In this document: piece after piece, positions 22,271 to 32,060 of the stretch
Position numbering within the stretch: position 1 is the stretch's first letter
Layout of the letters: each line of letters begins with the position of its first letter
Source of the DNA: Diphasiastrum complanatum
Taxonomy: Eukaryota; Streptophyta; Lycopodiopsida; Lycopodiales; Lycopodiaceae
Assembly (NCBI GenBank): GCA_029204225.1
Contig: CM055097.1
Span: forward strand, 70,744,252 to 70,808,251
Direction of reading: 5' to 3'
Length of the DNA: 64,000 nt
Program-made: the position numbers and the translations under genes
Notes under the pieces: model-generated
Seen by the model: the letters and a program-made list of their open reading frames with translations, nothing else
Database searches by the model: none
Told to the model about the DNA's origin: nothing

Positions 22271-23838
22271 ATGGCCCGTACCAAGCAGACAGCCCGCCTT
22301 ACCACATTTGCCTCGCCTCCTCGCCCTCCTCTACAAAGGGCAGTGGGCACTGGTAGGAGAGTAGGTCGGCCCAGAAGACCATGGTTAAGGGATATCAGGA
22401 GACTTCAGAGGACCACGAATCTTCTAATTCCTCGTGCTCCTTTCTACAGATCTGTGAGACTGGTAACAAGGTCCCTCTCACATGATGTTCGCTGGAACAT
22501 AACAGCCCTGGAAGCCCTCCAACTGCCTATGAGAACTTCCAAGTCAAATTCTTTGAAGACTCCACGCTTTCCACAGTGCACGCAAAGAGAGTTACCCTCA
22601 TGCCTCAGGACAAGCATCTTGTCATGAGGCTGAGGAGTACATATGATCAGGTCTTTAAGAATGGCTTCACCTCTAGGCCACCACCTACAAAGAGAGGTCA
22701 TGTTCCTCAACGAAGGAGGAGGAAGCAGACCAAGCCCGCCAGGCCTGCCAAGCAAAGGGTGGTACTCGGCGAATCGCCATCCCCCCCTCACATCTCTCGT
22801 GCTTTGGTTGGACCATCACACCATTCTGCAGTGCCTTCTTCTCCTCCCACCACCCCTAACTATTCAAGTAGTTCCTCTTCCATTCCCTCCATTCCATCCC
22901 ACAATAACGAGGAAATGAACTTGACTATAGATAAAATAATATCGGATCTAGATTTAAGTTTAATAGGTGATTTTTATAAGGATCTTTGTGTAAGATTTCT
23001 TGTTGATCCCAAAGATTCATTTTTGGATTTTGAGAGGTATATATTTTTTGATGAGTATGTTGCCAAAGAAATTGACAAGCTAGGAGGTCAATTTCCTTTT
23101 TGTCTAAGTTCAATTAATTATATAAATCACATAAATAAAGACTTTTGTGATGCCTTGAAGGAGAAGACCTCAGATATATCAGATCCAGTTGTGGAGGCTG
23201 GTTTGATGTATTTTGTAAATAGATGTCAATGCGATGATACTAAGGACATTGGAGTTGTGCTGTCCTTTTTCGCACACAACCTTCATAGTCCAACTAAGGC
23301 GACGAAGTATCTTCTCCATACAACCTCGGAGACCAAAGTCTTTATTATTCCATACTGTCAAAAGTAAGTGATTACATAGAATATACTCTAGTAATATTTT
23401 TAATAGGTATTGTAATTCCTTTACTTTAACTAATTATCTCTTGTTTGCAGTAAGCATTGGAGTATGCATATAATCTCCCTTAGGGAAGATTCAGATGAGA
23501 TAATTAATCCTATCTGTTTAAAGATGAACTCCTTAAAGTCTACCCATGCCAAAATGGACGTGATGTACAGCAGAATGTTGCCATTTTTGCCAAGGCCAGA
23601 TGGGGCCACTGTAAATAGCCACCTGGAGATTGTTGATGCAGAAGTAAGTATTTCTCATCAAGTATTTGATAGGTAATATGATCTGTGTTTTTCAGAGTGC
23701 ACAACTAACCTATTATACGTTTTGTGATTGAAGTCAACTCAACGAGAGGCTGGACATAGTTGTGGATGGTTCTCCATCCGCAATGTACAGAACTTTTTAG
23801 AGTGGTACATCATGCAATCCGGGGCTTCAGATATATGA
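22271..23838 (+). CDS. Histone H3-like fold fused to a Ulp1-type (C48) cysteine protease
   Basis: The protein starts MARTKQTAR, identical to the first nine residues of histone H3, and is followed by a divergent tail. The aligned fold starts with the alpha-N helix PWLRDIRRLQRTTNLLIP and alpha-1 APFYRSVRLVTRSL. RWN at loop 1 and ITALEALQ of alpha-2 follow. After a one-base break at 22522, VHAKRVTLMPQDKHLVMRLR gives loop 2 and alpha-3. A basic, Pro-rich linker (KRGHVPQRRRRKQTKPARPA) and a Ser-rich stretch lead to a C-terminal region of about 270 residues. Splicing 23363 to 23451 (AA|GTAAGT...TTTGCAG|T) creates NKHWSMHIISL, the catalytic His region. Exon 2 ends at 23643 and exon 3 starts at 23734, giving TQREAGHSCGWFSIRN with the catalytic Cys and upstream Gln. 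The Asp position appears as Asn (LKMNSLKSTH). TGA at 23836. The total is about 465 residues. Such proteases remove SUMO-like modifiers; a nuclear, chromatin-directed role is inference. Confidence 0.75.
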
Positions 23839-24193
23839 AAGGTAAATAGACTAGTGAATGGCCTAACTAAGTTATTTTTAATTTGGTTTTTGATAAGTCA
23901 ATTGACCCGATTCTTTTGGATTTGCAGTATGAATGTCGAGCATTTTCAGAGGCCAATCAAGTCCACAACTGACACTAGTGCAAGGTGGAGATAATCCATA
24001 CTACTTTTGAGCTATAAATAATAGATTAAATAGAGATATACATTTTTTATGTAATGCCCTGTGAATAATTATGGGCATATAGAAAGATAGAGACAATGAG
24101 AAAAAAGCATCCATTGTTAAATACAGGACACATGTACATTTTCAAAAAATGAGAAATATATTGATATTTATGAGAGCTTTTACAAATCTTGTA
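23839..24193. other. Possible last exon and convergent 3' region
   Basis: A donor-like AAG|GTAAAT follows the TGA at 23842, and an acceptor-like TTTGCAG lies before 23928. A short open stretch of about 15 codons (YECRAFSEANQVHN) follows. If the TGA is a decay mutation, the protease could have had this extra exon. The rest of the interval is AT-rich and separates two convergent genes. Confidence 0.35.
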
Positions 24194-25700
24194 TCATGAT
24201 TGCTCTAATATCTGAACAATTCCGTCCAAATCTTTGCATTTGATTATCTCTTCATGTCTTTTACGTATCTGCACAAACATACATTAATCAGATTATAATT
24301 AGTGATCCGAATATTGACAAAAAGGATAATGAATATAAATTAATATACAAATTCATAGATTTCACATACCAATTTTCAATCCAATATAAAGTTGAAATAT
24401 TCGAAGATATTTTGCTGTAAAAGTGTCAGTTCCGTTCTAATGTAAAATAAGGTCCAATCTTGCTCAACCTCAATAGTAGTAAGTAAATTCCCATTTGCCA
24501 TGATATCAATGCCTATACGATCAATGTGTCCAATGCTATCTAAATCTTGATCTAATGGGACCCAAATACCATTGTGTTATTTCCATCTCTGATAATGAAA
24601 CACCATACTAAGCATTTGCTTTTCTATACTGTATCTAAATGATATGGATGAATGTTTGATTTTGTAAGAAATATCTGCAGTGGATCTTATATCCCAACCT
24701 TTGTCCATGAATTTGAATAAAAAATCATCTGAAAGATTTTTGCAAACAAACAATGTGGAAGTTCCATGCACTTCCGTGTTTGAAAAAGAGCTGACAAACA
24801 ATGACATTGGAACAAACCAGCTTAAGTGCACATTTCTTGATCCTATACTAGTTTTGAGTGACTTTTGTACATCATTATATAGCTTGGAAAGAAAGCATTT
24901 TATTATATTGTCGTTGACTGCAATCCACCACACGTTATCTTGAAAATTAAGTAGAGGTATATACTCTAGTTTTTCCATTCCTCCATTTGTGTCTGGAATA
25001 TACATAGCATCATAAAAAAATATTCCAAAATCTGCAAGTTCTTTTGTCGTTCGTCCTCTGTATTGCAATTTGCCAATTTCTGAATGGATGGCATCTATAA
25101 TACCAGAAAGAGATGCCACAGGTTCCCATTCATGTATATTTGAAGGATATAGATCTGCAATACAAAATCATAATAAGCTCCAATTCATAAATACGACTAA
25201 GTTTCAAGCAATCCAAAAAATTAAAATACTTACAGTTAAACTTTCAAAAATCATGTGGATTTACAGCCTCCACATTAAGTTCTGAATGCATATAAACATA
25301 TTGAATAAGCACCTCTAAAGTGGTTTGTCCTCCTGGAGAAACTTTGAAATCAATAATCCGCCCGTTCCAATAAGATCTATATGTATACTTGGCCTTTTTC
25401 TTTTGACGAAAAGCCCCTCTTGCCGATGGATGCATCAATACCCAAAAAACCTTATGATATTAATCCATGTGCCATCGTCTTCCCTCTCATTATAAAAAAT
25501 TGCAGAGCATATCAAGGATCTTAGTCTCCTTCTCATCGCCATAGTCTGAAGAGTTCACGTTTGAACTCGTCAATATGAGAGTCCAGAGTATAATAGGCGC
25601 CAAACCTATTTGTGAGTCCCAAGATAATTTTAACTTGAAGTTAACCCAAGCAGTTTAGTCAACTAGTCGTCGTGCACACCAGCCAATAGTATGCTTCCAA
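24194..25700 (-). pseudogene. Unrecognised multi-exon gene convergent to the H3-like/protease gene
   Basis: I recognise no domain. On the minus strand three coding blocks are joined by good splice sites. Block one is about 25234-25690 and broken by two frame shifts; it contains TKILDMLCNFL and YRSYWNGRIIDFKVSPGG. A donor (T|GTAAGT) lies at 25233 and an acceptor (TTGCAG|) before 25154. Block two is 24370-25154 and starts YPSNIHEWEPVASLSGIID. It contains EYIPLLNFQDNVWWIAVND and FRYSIEKQMLSMVFHYQRW, a TAA at 24574-24576, then in frame HIDRIGIDIMANGNLLTTIE and a TGA just before a donor (TG|GTATGTG). The last exon is 24194-24268 (KRHEEIIKCKDLDGIVQIL). Frame is kept across both introns, so this was a real protein of more than 400 residues and is now inactive. 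Confidence 0.55.
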
Positions 25701-26259
25701 TCTACCGAACCGGAAATTCAAATTTGCCCAAATATGAATTGTGTTTTTCGAGTCAGGCGAGTTATGTTACATAGAAGCCAGTATATCAAGAACCGATTGG
25801 GCCACATGGACATAAACAGAGAGGGAAAAAAAAAACTCGTAACAAACGACCCTTCGAAGTTTGAAAACTTCTATAATGATCATTCAGATGACAAGGCTAT
25901 GCTGAATATTTCAAAGAAGATTCATCTATATTTGCAAAAGGTGATGGCAACTTAATTTCTTTTGGAATCCCCATAAGGTGTTTTTGATGGTTTGTAGATA
26001 TAAATAATAAAGTACTTGCTCATGTCAGTTAATCCTTCATCAATCATTGTTAACATGATACCTTCATCTGTAATGTCTACATGTTCATTAACTAATGGAT
26101 TTGGCAGCCATTCTATTTGAATAAGCTCAACATCTATATAAGAAACATAAAATAAATCCATAATCGGTTGATCTATGCTTGTAGACGTTATCGTTATTGG
26201 TTTCTCAAATTCAAATCATACATCATTACTGCATCTTTGAGCATCTACACAATCAATCG
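25701..26259. other. Coding-like fragments on both strands, unassigned
   Basis: A plus-strand open stretch of 73 codons (25734-25955) contains NREGKKKLVTNDPSKFENF. A minus-strand stretch of 69 codons (25952-26161) contains ELIQIEWLPNPLVNEHVDI and extends upstream in frame. Either could be a further exon of the genes in this cassette. I recognise neither. Confidence 0.3.
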
Positions 26260-26900
26260 TGGTTAGAAACTGCACAGGCTAGTTCGAACCAGGACCAAGG
26301 AATAGACGCAGCGAGGCTTGATATTCATGACCAAGGCCTAGCTAGACACCAGCCAAGGCACAGACCAGGAGCCAAGAACAAGCCCAAGAGGAGCAACAAG
26401 CGTCCGCATCCCAATGCTCCCCCACCATATTTGCCAATCGTGCATTTCGCAATCCTAAGGCCGTGGAGAATGAAATCAACAAATATGTAGTCCAGTATCC
26501 ACATGAATCCTCACGCAACGGCCGGCAGATATCATTCTCAACAAAAGACATCAGAGGCAATGAGCTGGCATGCCATTTGGCATTGGAGCCACAACCTGAC
26601 TAGCGGCATTTGAGAAAGATCTGGCGGTCATCAAAACATATGTGACTTATAACCCACGCCAGTTTCGCGTCAACCCACATTTCATCCCCATTTCATGACA
26701 ATCAAAATGGGCGAAATGTGGCACTCCCTTGAACCAGATCACCATCCAAACACTCAACTAGCCCACAATTTACTCGGAGCATGGGTGGGACACAGACGTA
26801 AATGCCAAAAGGGCTCTCATCCAATTTTTTAAATACTATATCAAGTGCCCTGATCTCACTAGAAGCAATTAGTAGAGTAGCTGAATATTAAGCTCACCAA
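26260..26900 (+). pseudogene. Unrecognised coding remnant
   Basis: A plus-strand reading rich in Gln, Pro and basic residues (HQPRHRPGAKNKPKRSNKRP) shifts frame near 26430 into NRAFRNPKAVENEINKYVVQ and RNGRQISFSTKDIRGNELA. After a further break come EKDLAVIKTYVTYNPRQFRV and DVNAKRALIQFFKYYIKCPD, ending at a TAG near 26870. The successive pieces look like one protein with three or four small frame breaks. I do not know the family. It is probably part of the same cassette as the H3-like/protease gene. Confidence 0.4.
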
Positions 26901-29509
26901 CTAGTCAAAACACTGACCATTTTAGAATGACGACATTACAGTGGGAACTGCAAGTGTATACATCGTACTCTCCATTGTTATCCTTGTTGCAACAAGTAGT
27001 TATTGCGAGTTTTAGGAGTTTTATTAGTTTACCCCACATCCCAACAACAAAACTATGTGCTTAAAGTGTAAGCATCTCTTCCAAAAATCAACTGCTCATT
27101 GGCAAGACCAGCAAATTAAGAAAAAATAAACTCGTTAAACAAACACACAATTGATTTACTTGCTATATAGATGCACTCGAAGGATGAGAAGCATTTTTCC
27201 CTAGAGGAAACAAATGAAACTAAAATGTTGGTAAAACCTATTTTTAAGTCTAGATTGTCTCAAGCCAACGTTGCTGAGGAACAAAATACCTTTAGAGACA
27301 TCTATGATATAGTCAAAAAAGTTAGTCTCTGATCCAAAGGCCACTTTTCAACAATTGTTAGATGGTAATAATACCTCCTACAAGCAGCAATGAAAAATAT
27401 CCATTTATAGTATGAGGAAAGCAAAGCTACCAAAAGTTCACACTCCTTCGAGTTGACGCAGGATGTTGGAGCTTTAAATGAGAAGGTTGTCTCATATTGG
27501 CTTAATTTTGGCGTAACATAAAACCAGGTTAAGAAATTCTATTAACTTGGATTGCTTCCTAAGCACTTGGCTTAGACTAAGCAAGCTAAGCATATCAAGC
27601 AAAACAACAGAAACCCAACTACCCTATGTTCAACCTCTTATGACAGTTCTTGTGCTGAAATATTTGGGAGATGAGCTGACATTCTCCATACTAGCTTCAT
27701 GCAAATTCCTTGGTCTGATATGTAACTCCGACCATGCTTGCTCGTGTGTTTGCATCTCCAAATCTGCCAAGGAAGACTTTCCAGAATGTTATTTCAACGA
27801 GCATCAGCGATTTGTTGTCCTTGGGGCTTCCCGTAAATCTTAACATTGTGTTGTGCTCGGCCTTGGGTTTATAGGGTACGAAAAGTTGCTTTCTAATTTA
27901 GAACTAGAACATAAAACTATAGCTGAAACAAATAAACAAAGCATTATCATAAAGATCATAAAATCAAAGAAAAACAGCTAAGGACATCAAAGTTCAACTC
28001 GTCACAAAAACAATTTAATTCATATTTTTATTTTTATGAAATAATTCATCCACCCTACTTAGCAAAATCAATAGATACAACAAGAATGTCGTATGGACAG
28101 AGACAAATTTATAAAAGCTTAATACTTTCTGGCAAATGAGGAATGGTGAGAAAATATCATCCTCGCCCATTTATGGTAAAGAGTCTATGAAGTTACAGAC
28201 AATAAAAAAAGAAACACTACTTGGAATATGGAAACATGAAGCCTTGGGCCTATGTGCACATTTATAACCATCTTAGCCGATCATTTCAAAATCAATAAAC
28301 CAATAAACTGATCAAAACATCCACTTCAAGCAGGATATGACTAATGAATCACTTAGACATGAATAGTTCTAGATCTACCACCAAAAAGAAACAGGCGAGT
28401 CACGCAATTCACTGACTCATACACCCGTACTTATACAATGTGTTCCCATTTAAGTTTAGCACTACCGTTAGAAGACGCTCGTCCAAGTCTTAACCTTAGT
28501 TATGTTATAAAGTGGAAGGTGTTAAGCTTTTGATTGATAGTAGATATGTGTCACAATAGCTTACAATGATGCAGCCTGGTTTCTCCTACTTCGTAAACGG
28601 TTTAACTTTGGATCATATTGGAAAGCTACGTGTGGGCTTCTTGTAAACAACACAACTTGATTCTTGCCTGAAAGCAGATAGAATAAATTTGCTGCCAGAA
28701 GTAGTAACATGCAGCCAGCGATCCATCTTCCAGTTGGAAATTTGCAGGGAAGTATTACAGCAGATCATTTGGGCCATTGGAAGATGTTCGAGAATTAGTG
28801 TCTTTCTTGTACGTTATTGCTCCTAGCAATAGTCAGCATGAAGTGCGAAGACAGCCAACGTGTTCTGCCTATGAACTTCCTATGCGACTATGGAAAGCTG
28901 GTAATATTCAAGTCTATAGATACCACAAATTCAAAACATAGTCCAGAATACACGTATTCACATATGCCAGAACAGTTTATGCACCTCCCCCCCGTAATAC
29001 TGACTTGCTTTTTCATAAGAGGCTTCACTAGTACTGATGATAAGCCAACAGTTTCCTTACAAGAACGGTGTGCATTATCTTTACCTGCAAATATAATTGT
29101 ACAGCTACCTGCAAGTAAAACTACATTTTTAAGCACCATGTCGAATGCTGCGTGCAAAGTACAAAGTTCGAGCGAAAACGCTTCCCAAACACAGCCTGGA
29201 TTTCCTGTCCAGAAAGTGCATTTTTCAAATGTAGTCAAAAGTATCACAGCAAATAGGACAAATACCTAATTCATAATAGAGCTTTCTCCATGTATCACTG
29301 GGAAGATACAAGCTATCTTGCATCAATCCCCACTTCCACTTGCTGAGCCACGCCATTGGCCTAAACACCCATCAAAAGCTGCACCAAAACTACAGCCTTC
29401 ACAGATTGCATTCTCAAAACTAGCGCAGGCACATCATCACAATACAACCTTTTATAATTCATTTATTTTCACAGTAAATTGATGCTCTCCGTTTCACTGT
29501 ATTTGCTGC
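26901..29509. other. No recognisable gene
   Basis: Mostly AT-rich, unique-looking sequence. Open frames at 27547-27843 (98 codons) and at 28817-29269 on the plus strand overlapping 28888-29247 on the minus strand have no recognisable domain; I see no motif that would make them genes. The right end is the 3' flank of the BZR1-type gene and should contain its polyadenylation region. Confidence 0.4.
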
Positions 29510-30518
29510 CTACTTGAACATATCAGATGGCCTCTGAGGCGAACCCAGCGGTGTGTTTTGATTGGAAGCTCTGGATTCCTGCAGGAAAGTCTGTTGCTGA
29601 GACAGCTGCATCATCATCATAGCTGGGATCTCCCCGTGGCCGTATCTGAGCTGAGCTTGCTGGGTAGTATTGTAGAGCAAATTGGACATTGTACCCAGAG
29701 CGTTGAGTCTTTGTATCTCTCTGGAATCCATACCGTCCGCTGTAAGATAGAAAGAGCTAAGATCCTCCTTCATTCCATATGTGTCTCGCAAATCCAAAGG
29801 AACTTGACTACATGGCAGGTATCCTGTAGGAAACCCACCCACATAGGTGTTGACAGTTCTTACGCTGGGCGCCCCTTCGCTGGAGGCGGGTGAGGTGAAC
29901 GGGGAAGACAGGTTAGAGCTACTGTGTAGCAGGGATATGGATGTACTGTTTGAGGTAGCCCCTACATGGCGTGGGGATGCAGTTGTAGAACAATCACCAG
30001 TGCGACAATCCCCAAAATCTGTCAAAATGGCCGGCAGTGTGCAGGCAAAACCTCCCATGCTGCCACCACTGTTAGCTAGGGATGCCCTCCCTGATGATCC
30101 AGCGGCTTGCAGTAGCGAGGGCTGGATCCCATGGCTTCCCGATGCCTGCTGCTACCGCACACAAAGTCACCATCACCAAATGAATAATCATAATCAGCGG
30201 ATTCTAATTCTTTCAATCACTCCTTAGAAACTGAAAGCGGAAGAGACACCAGTTTACCTGAGATCGATACGTAGTGCCATCAGGCTCCACAATCCATCCT
30301 GCTTCCTGCGCCAGCGCTTTGAGCACATCGTTGATGTCGGCTCGAGGGGGCAGGTTATAACCTCCGTGCTTTCTCAAACCTGAAAAGATTTTGGTGGTGA
30401 TTGCCCTGCGCTGCCGCTCTCTCAGCTTAGTCTTCTCCTTCTCTTTCTCGCTCAGCTTCACCATGATCTTCGATGACAGCCCCGCTGATCCGTCCTGCTG
30501 TTGCTTATCCTCCTGCAT
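29510..30518 (-). CDS. BZR1/BES1-type transcription factor, two exons
   Basis: Exon 1 (30518-30258) starts [19 protein letters not shown] and holds the BZR DNA-binding domain. This contains [20 protein letters not shown] (non-canonical bHLH-like basic region), [20 protein letters not shown] and [16 protein letters not shown]. It ends at a CAG|GTAAAC donor. After a 109-bp intron, exon 2 (30148-29510) encodes a Ser/Pro/Gln-rich tail with [33 protein letters not shown] and the end PSDMFK. The total is about 299 residues. BZR proteins bind E-box or BRRE sites and mediate brassinosteroid responses in seed plants. The [17 protein letters not shown] and LPxRADxNDV wording is nearest to the BZR domain of beta-amylase-like BAM7/BAM8, but no amylase domain follows. 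The frame is intact, so the gene is probably functional. Confidence 0.88.
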
Positions 30519-30599
30519 CAGTCCAGCCAGAAACAATCCAACTTTACAAAGAATCAGTTTTATCTCGCCCCAAGATTTAATCTACAACAGCAGATTCTG

Positions 30600-31690
30600 C
30601 TGCGTAGATCCTCAGCTACGGGAGGCTCGAGCTCCCTCCTATACAGACAGCTCAAGCACGAAGCTCTTTCAAACTCTCAGCTACCGTTGGCAACTTGGCA
30701 TGTAGCAGCTCGGTACATCAAAAACTCCAGTGACTACGAAGCTCTCTCGGTTACAATTTACGAAGCTCTCTTTCAGCTACTTGCTAAGTAGCGTTGAGCT
30801 ACATACAACGAGGTTCTCTCACCTACTTGCTAGGAAGCTGTGAGCTAGCTACAGCCTACAACCAAAAGAAGGCAACTTAACTATCTAACTACAAAGCTAA
30901 CTCAGCTACCTACGGCAAGTGGCAGTGAATGACTACCGACTACAGACAATGGCTAAATAACTGCTGTGATTACAAAGACCAATAGCGACTCGCGACTTGA
31001 AGAGAACTACATTGTTAACAGAAACAACGAGCTGGAATAGTGACTACAAAGACCAGTAGGTCCAGTACTAAGTAGCGACTAGCGAGTCGCAACCTGAAGA
31101 GAACTACTGTTTACAGAAACAACGAGCTGGAATAGTGATCACAGATACAGCTCTCGCAGCTAACGACGGCAAGCAGAAGTGAACTTACTACAGTTACAGT
31201 GATCACAGAGACGCAGCTTTCACTCGGGACTCGCGAGTCGGCCCGTGTTGGCAAATTAACAGTGAGCTGACTAACGATTAAGATAACCTAACTACAGTAT
31301 CATAAAGCCCTCTCAGCCGCCAACGGCAAAGCAGCAGTGAGCCAACTACAGTGATTACAGAGACGCAACTCTCACTCGCCGTGTTGGCTGGCAACGGTGA
31401 GCTACTTAATTACAACTACTATGAGGTTAACTTGACTCCATGGCAAGTAGCAGCGAACTGACTATCGAGAGAGGAAAAAAAAAAGTGAACTGACTACAGT
31501 GATTACAGAGACAATGGCTGAATACAGTGATTACAACAGCTCTCACGCAGCCAGTATTGGCAAGTAGCAGTGAGCATAACCACAGTGATTATTGATACGC
31601 ACTGACGCAGCTCTCAGCAGCGACAGTTGGGATGTCGCAGCGAGAGCTTACTACAGTGATTGGAGAGACAGAGAGCGTTACAATTCACAA
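30600..31690. repeat. Degenerate minisatellite upstream of the BZR1-type gene
   Basis: A loose tandem array with a period of roughly 60-130 bp. Recurrent words in the same order are 'gtgttggca', 'agcagtgag', 'actacagtgattacagagac' and 'gcagctctcac'. The clearest copies are near 31190, 31345, 31490 and 31530-31580; the left part (30600-31150) is more diverged and rich in 'agctac'. It lies directly upstream of exon 1 and may fall in a 5' untranslated exon or leader intron. Confidence 0.7.
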
Positions 31691-31729
31691 CTTACGTGAT
31701 GTTGAGTGAAAATAGAGCAACACTAACAA

Positions 31730-32060
31730 AGGAGGCGAACTCCCCGTCCTCCCTCGGTCGCGTGAGGAAAAGAAAAGAAAGCGAGAGAGACAGAGAGGGA
31801 GAGGAAAGACGAAGAAAGGAGGGACGGAGGCCACTGGCCCTGGGAAGGGGGATTAATGGACTAATCCGTATTTAGCAGTAAGTTAATAGCATGTTAATTT
31901 AAATGTTATGATGATGCGTTGTCCTTTTCTGATGACGACAGCAGCTGCAGCTGCAGCTGCGTGCCTCCGACTTTGAGGCTGCTGCGTCCGTCCAGCCGCC
32001 GGCCGGCCGGCCGGCAGCCGCCCTCCGGGAACTACCTCCCTATATGCCACGTCAGATTCG
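31730..32060 (-). promoter_or_regulatory. Probable promoter of the BZR1-type gene
   Basis: In minus sense, GACGTGGCATATAGGG (about 32040-32055) combines an ACGTGGC (ABRE/G-box-like) core with a TATA-like word. Next come a (CCGG)n run (32003-32020) and a CAGCTG repeat (31940-31965). A pyrimidine-rich stretch at 31745-31850 looks like a plant transcription-start or leader region. The local GC content is well above the flanks. The start site itself cannot be fixed without transcripts. Confidence 0.5.

Noticed and set aside
22271-22650. H3-like domain considered as centromeric CenH3
   Set aside because: Loop 1 has canonical length (no CenH3-type insertion), the first nine residues are those of canonical H3, and it is fused to a protease. 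RW in loop 1 is CenH3-like but not enough.
28817-29269. 150-codon plus-strand and 119-codon minus-strand frames overlapping each other
   Set aside because: No recognisable motif on either strand; overlap in antisense suggests chance openness.
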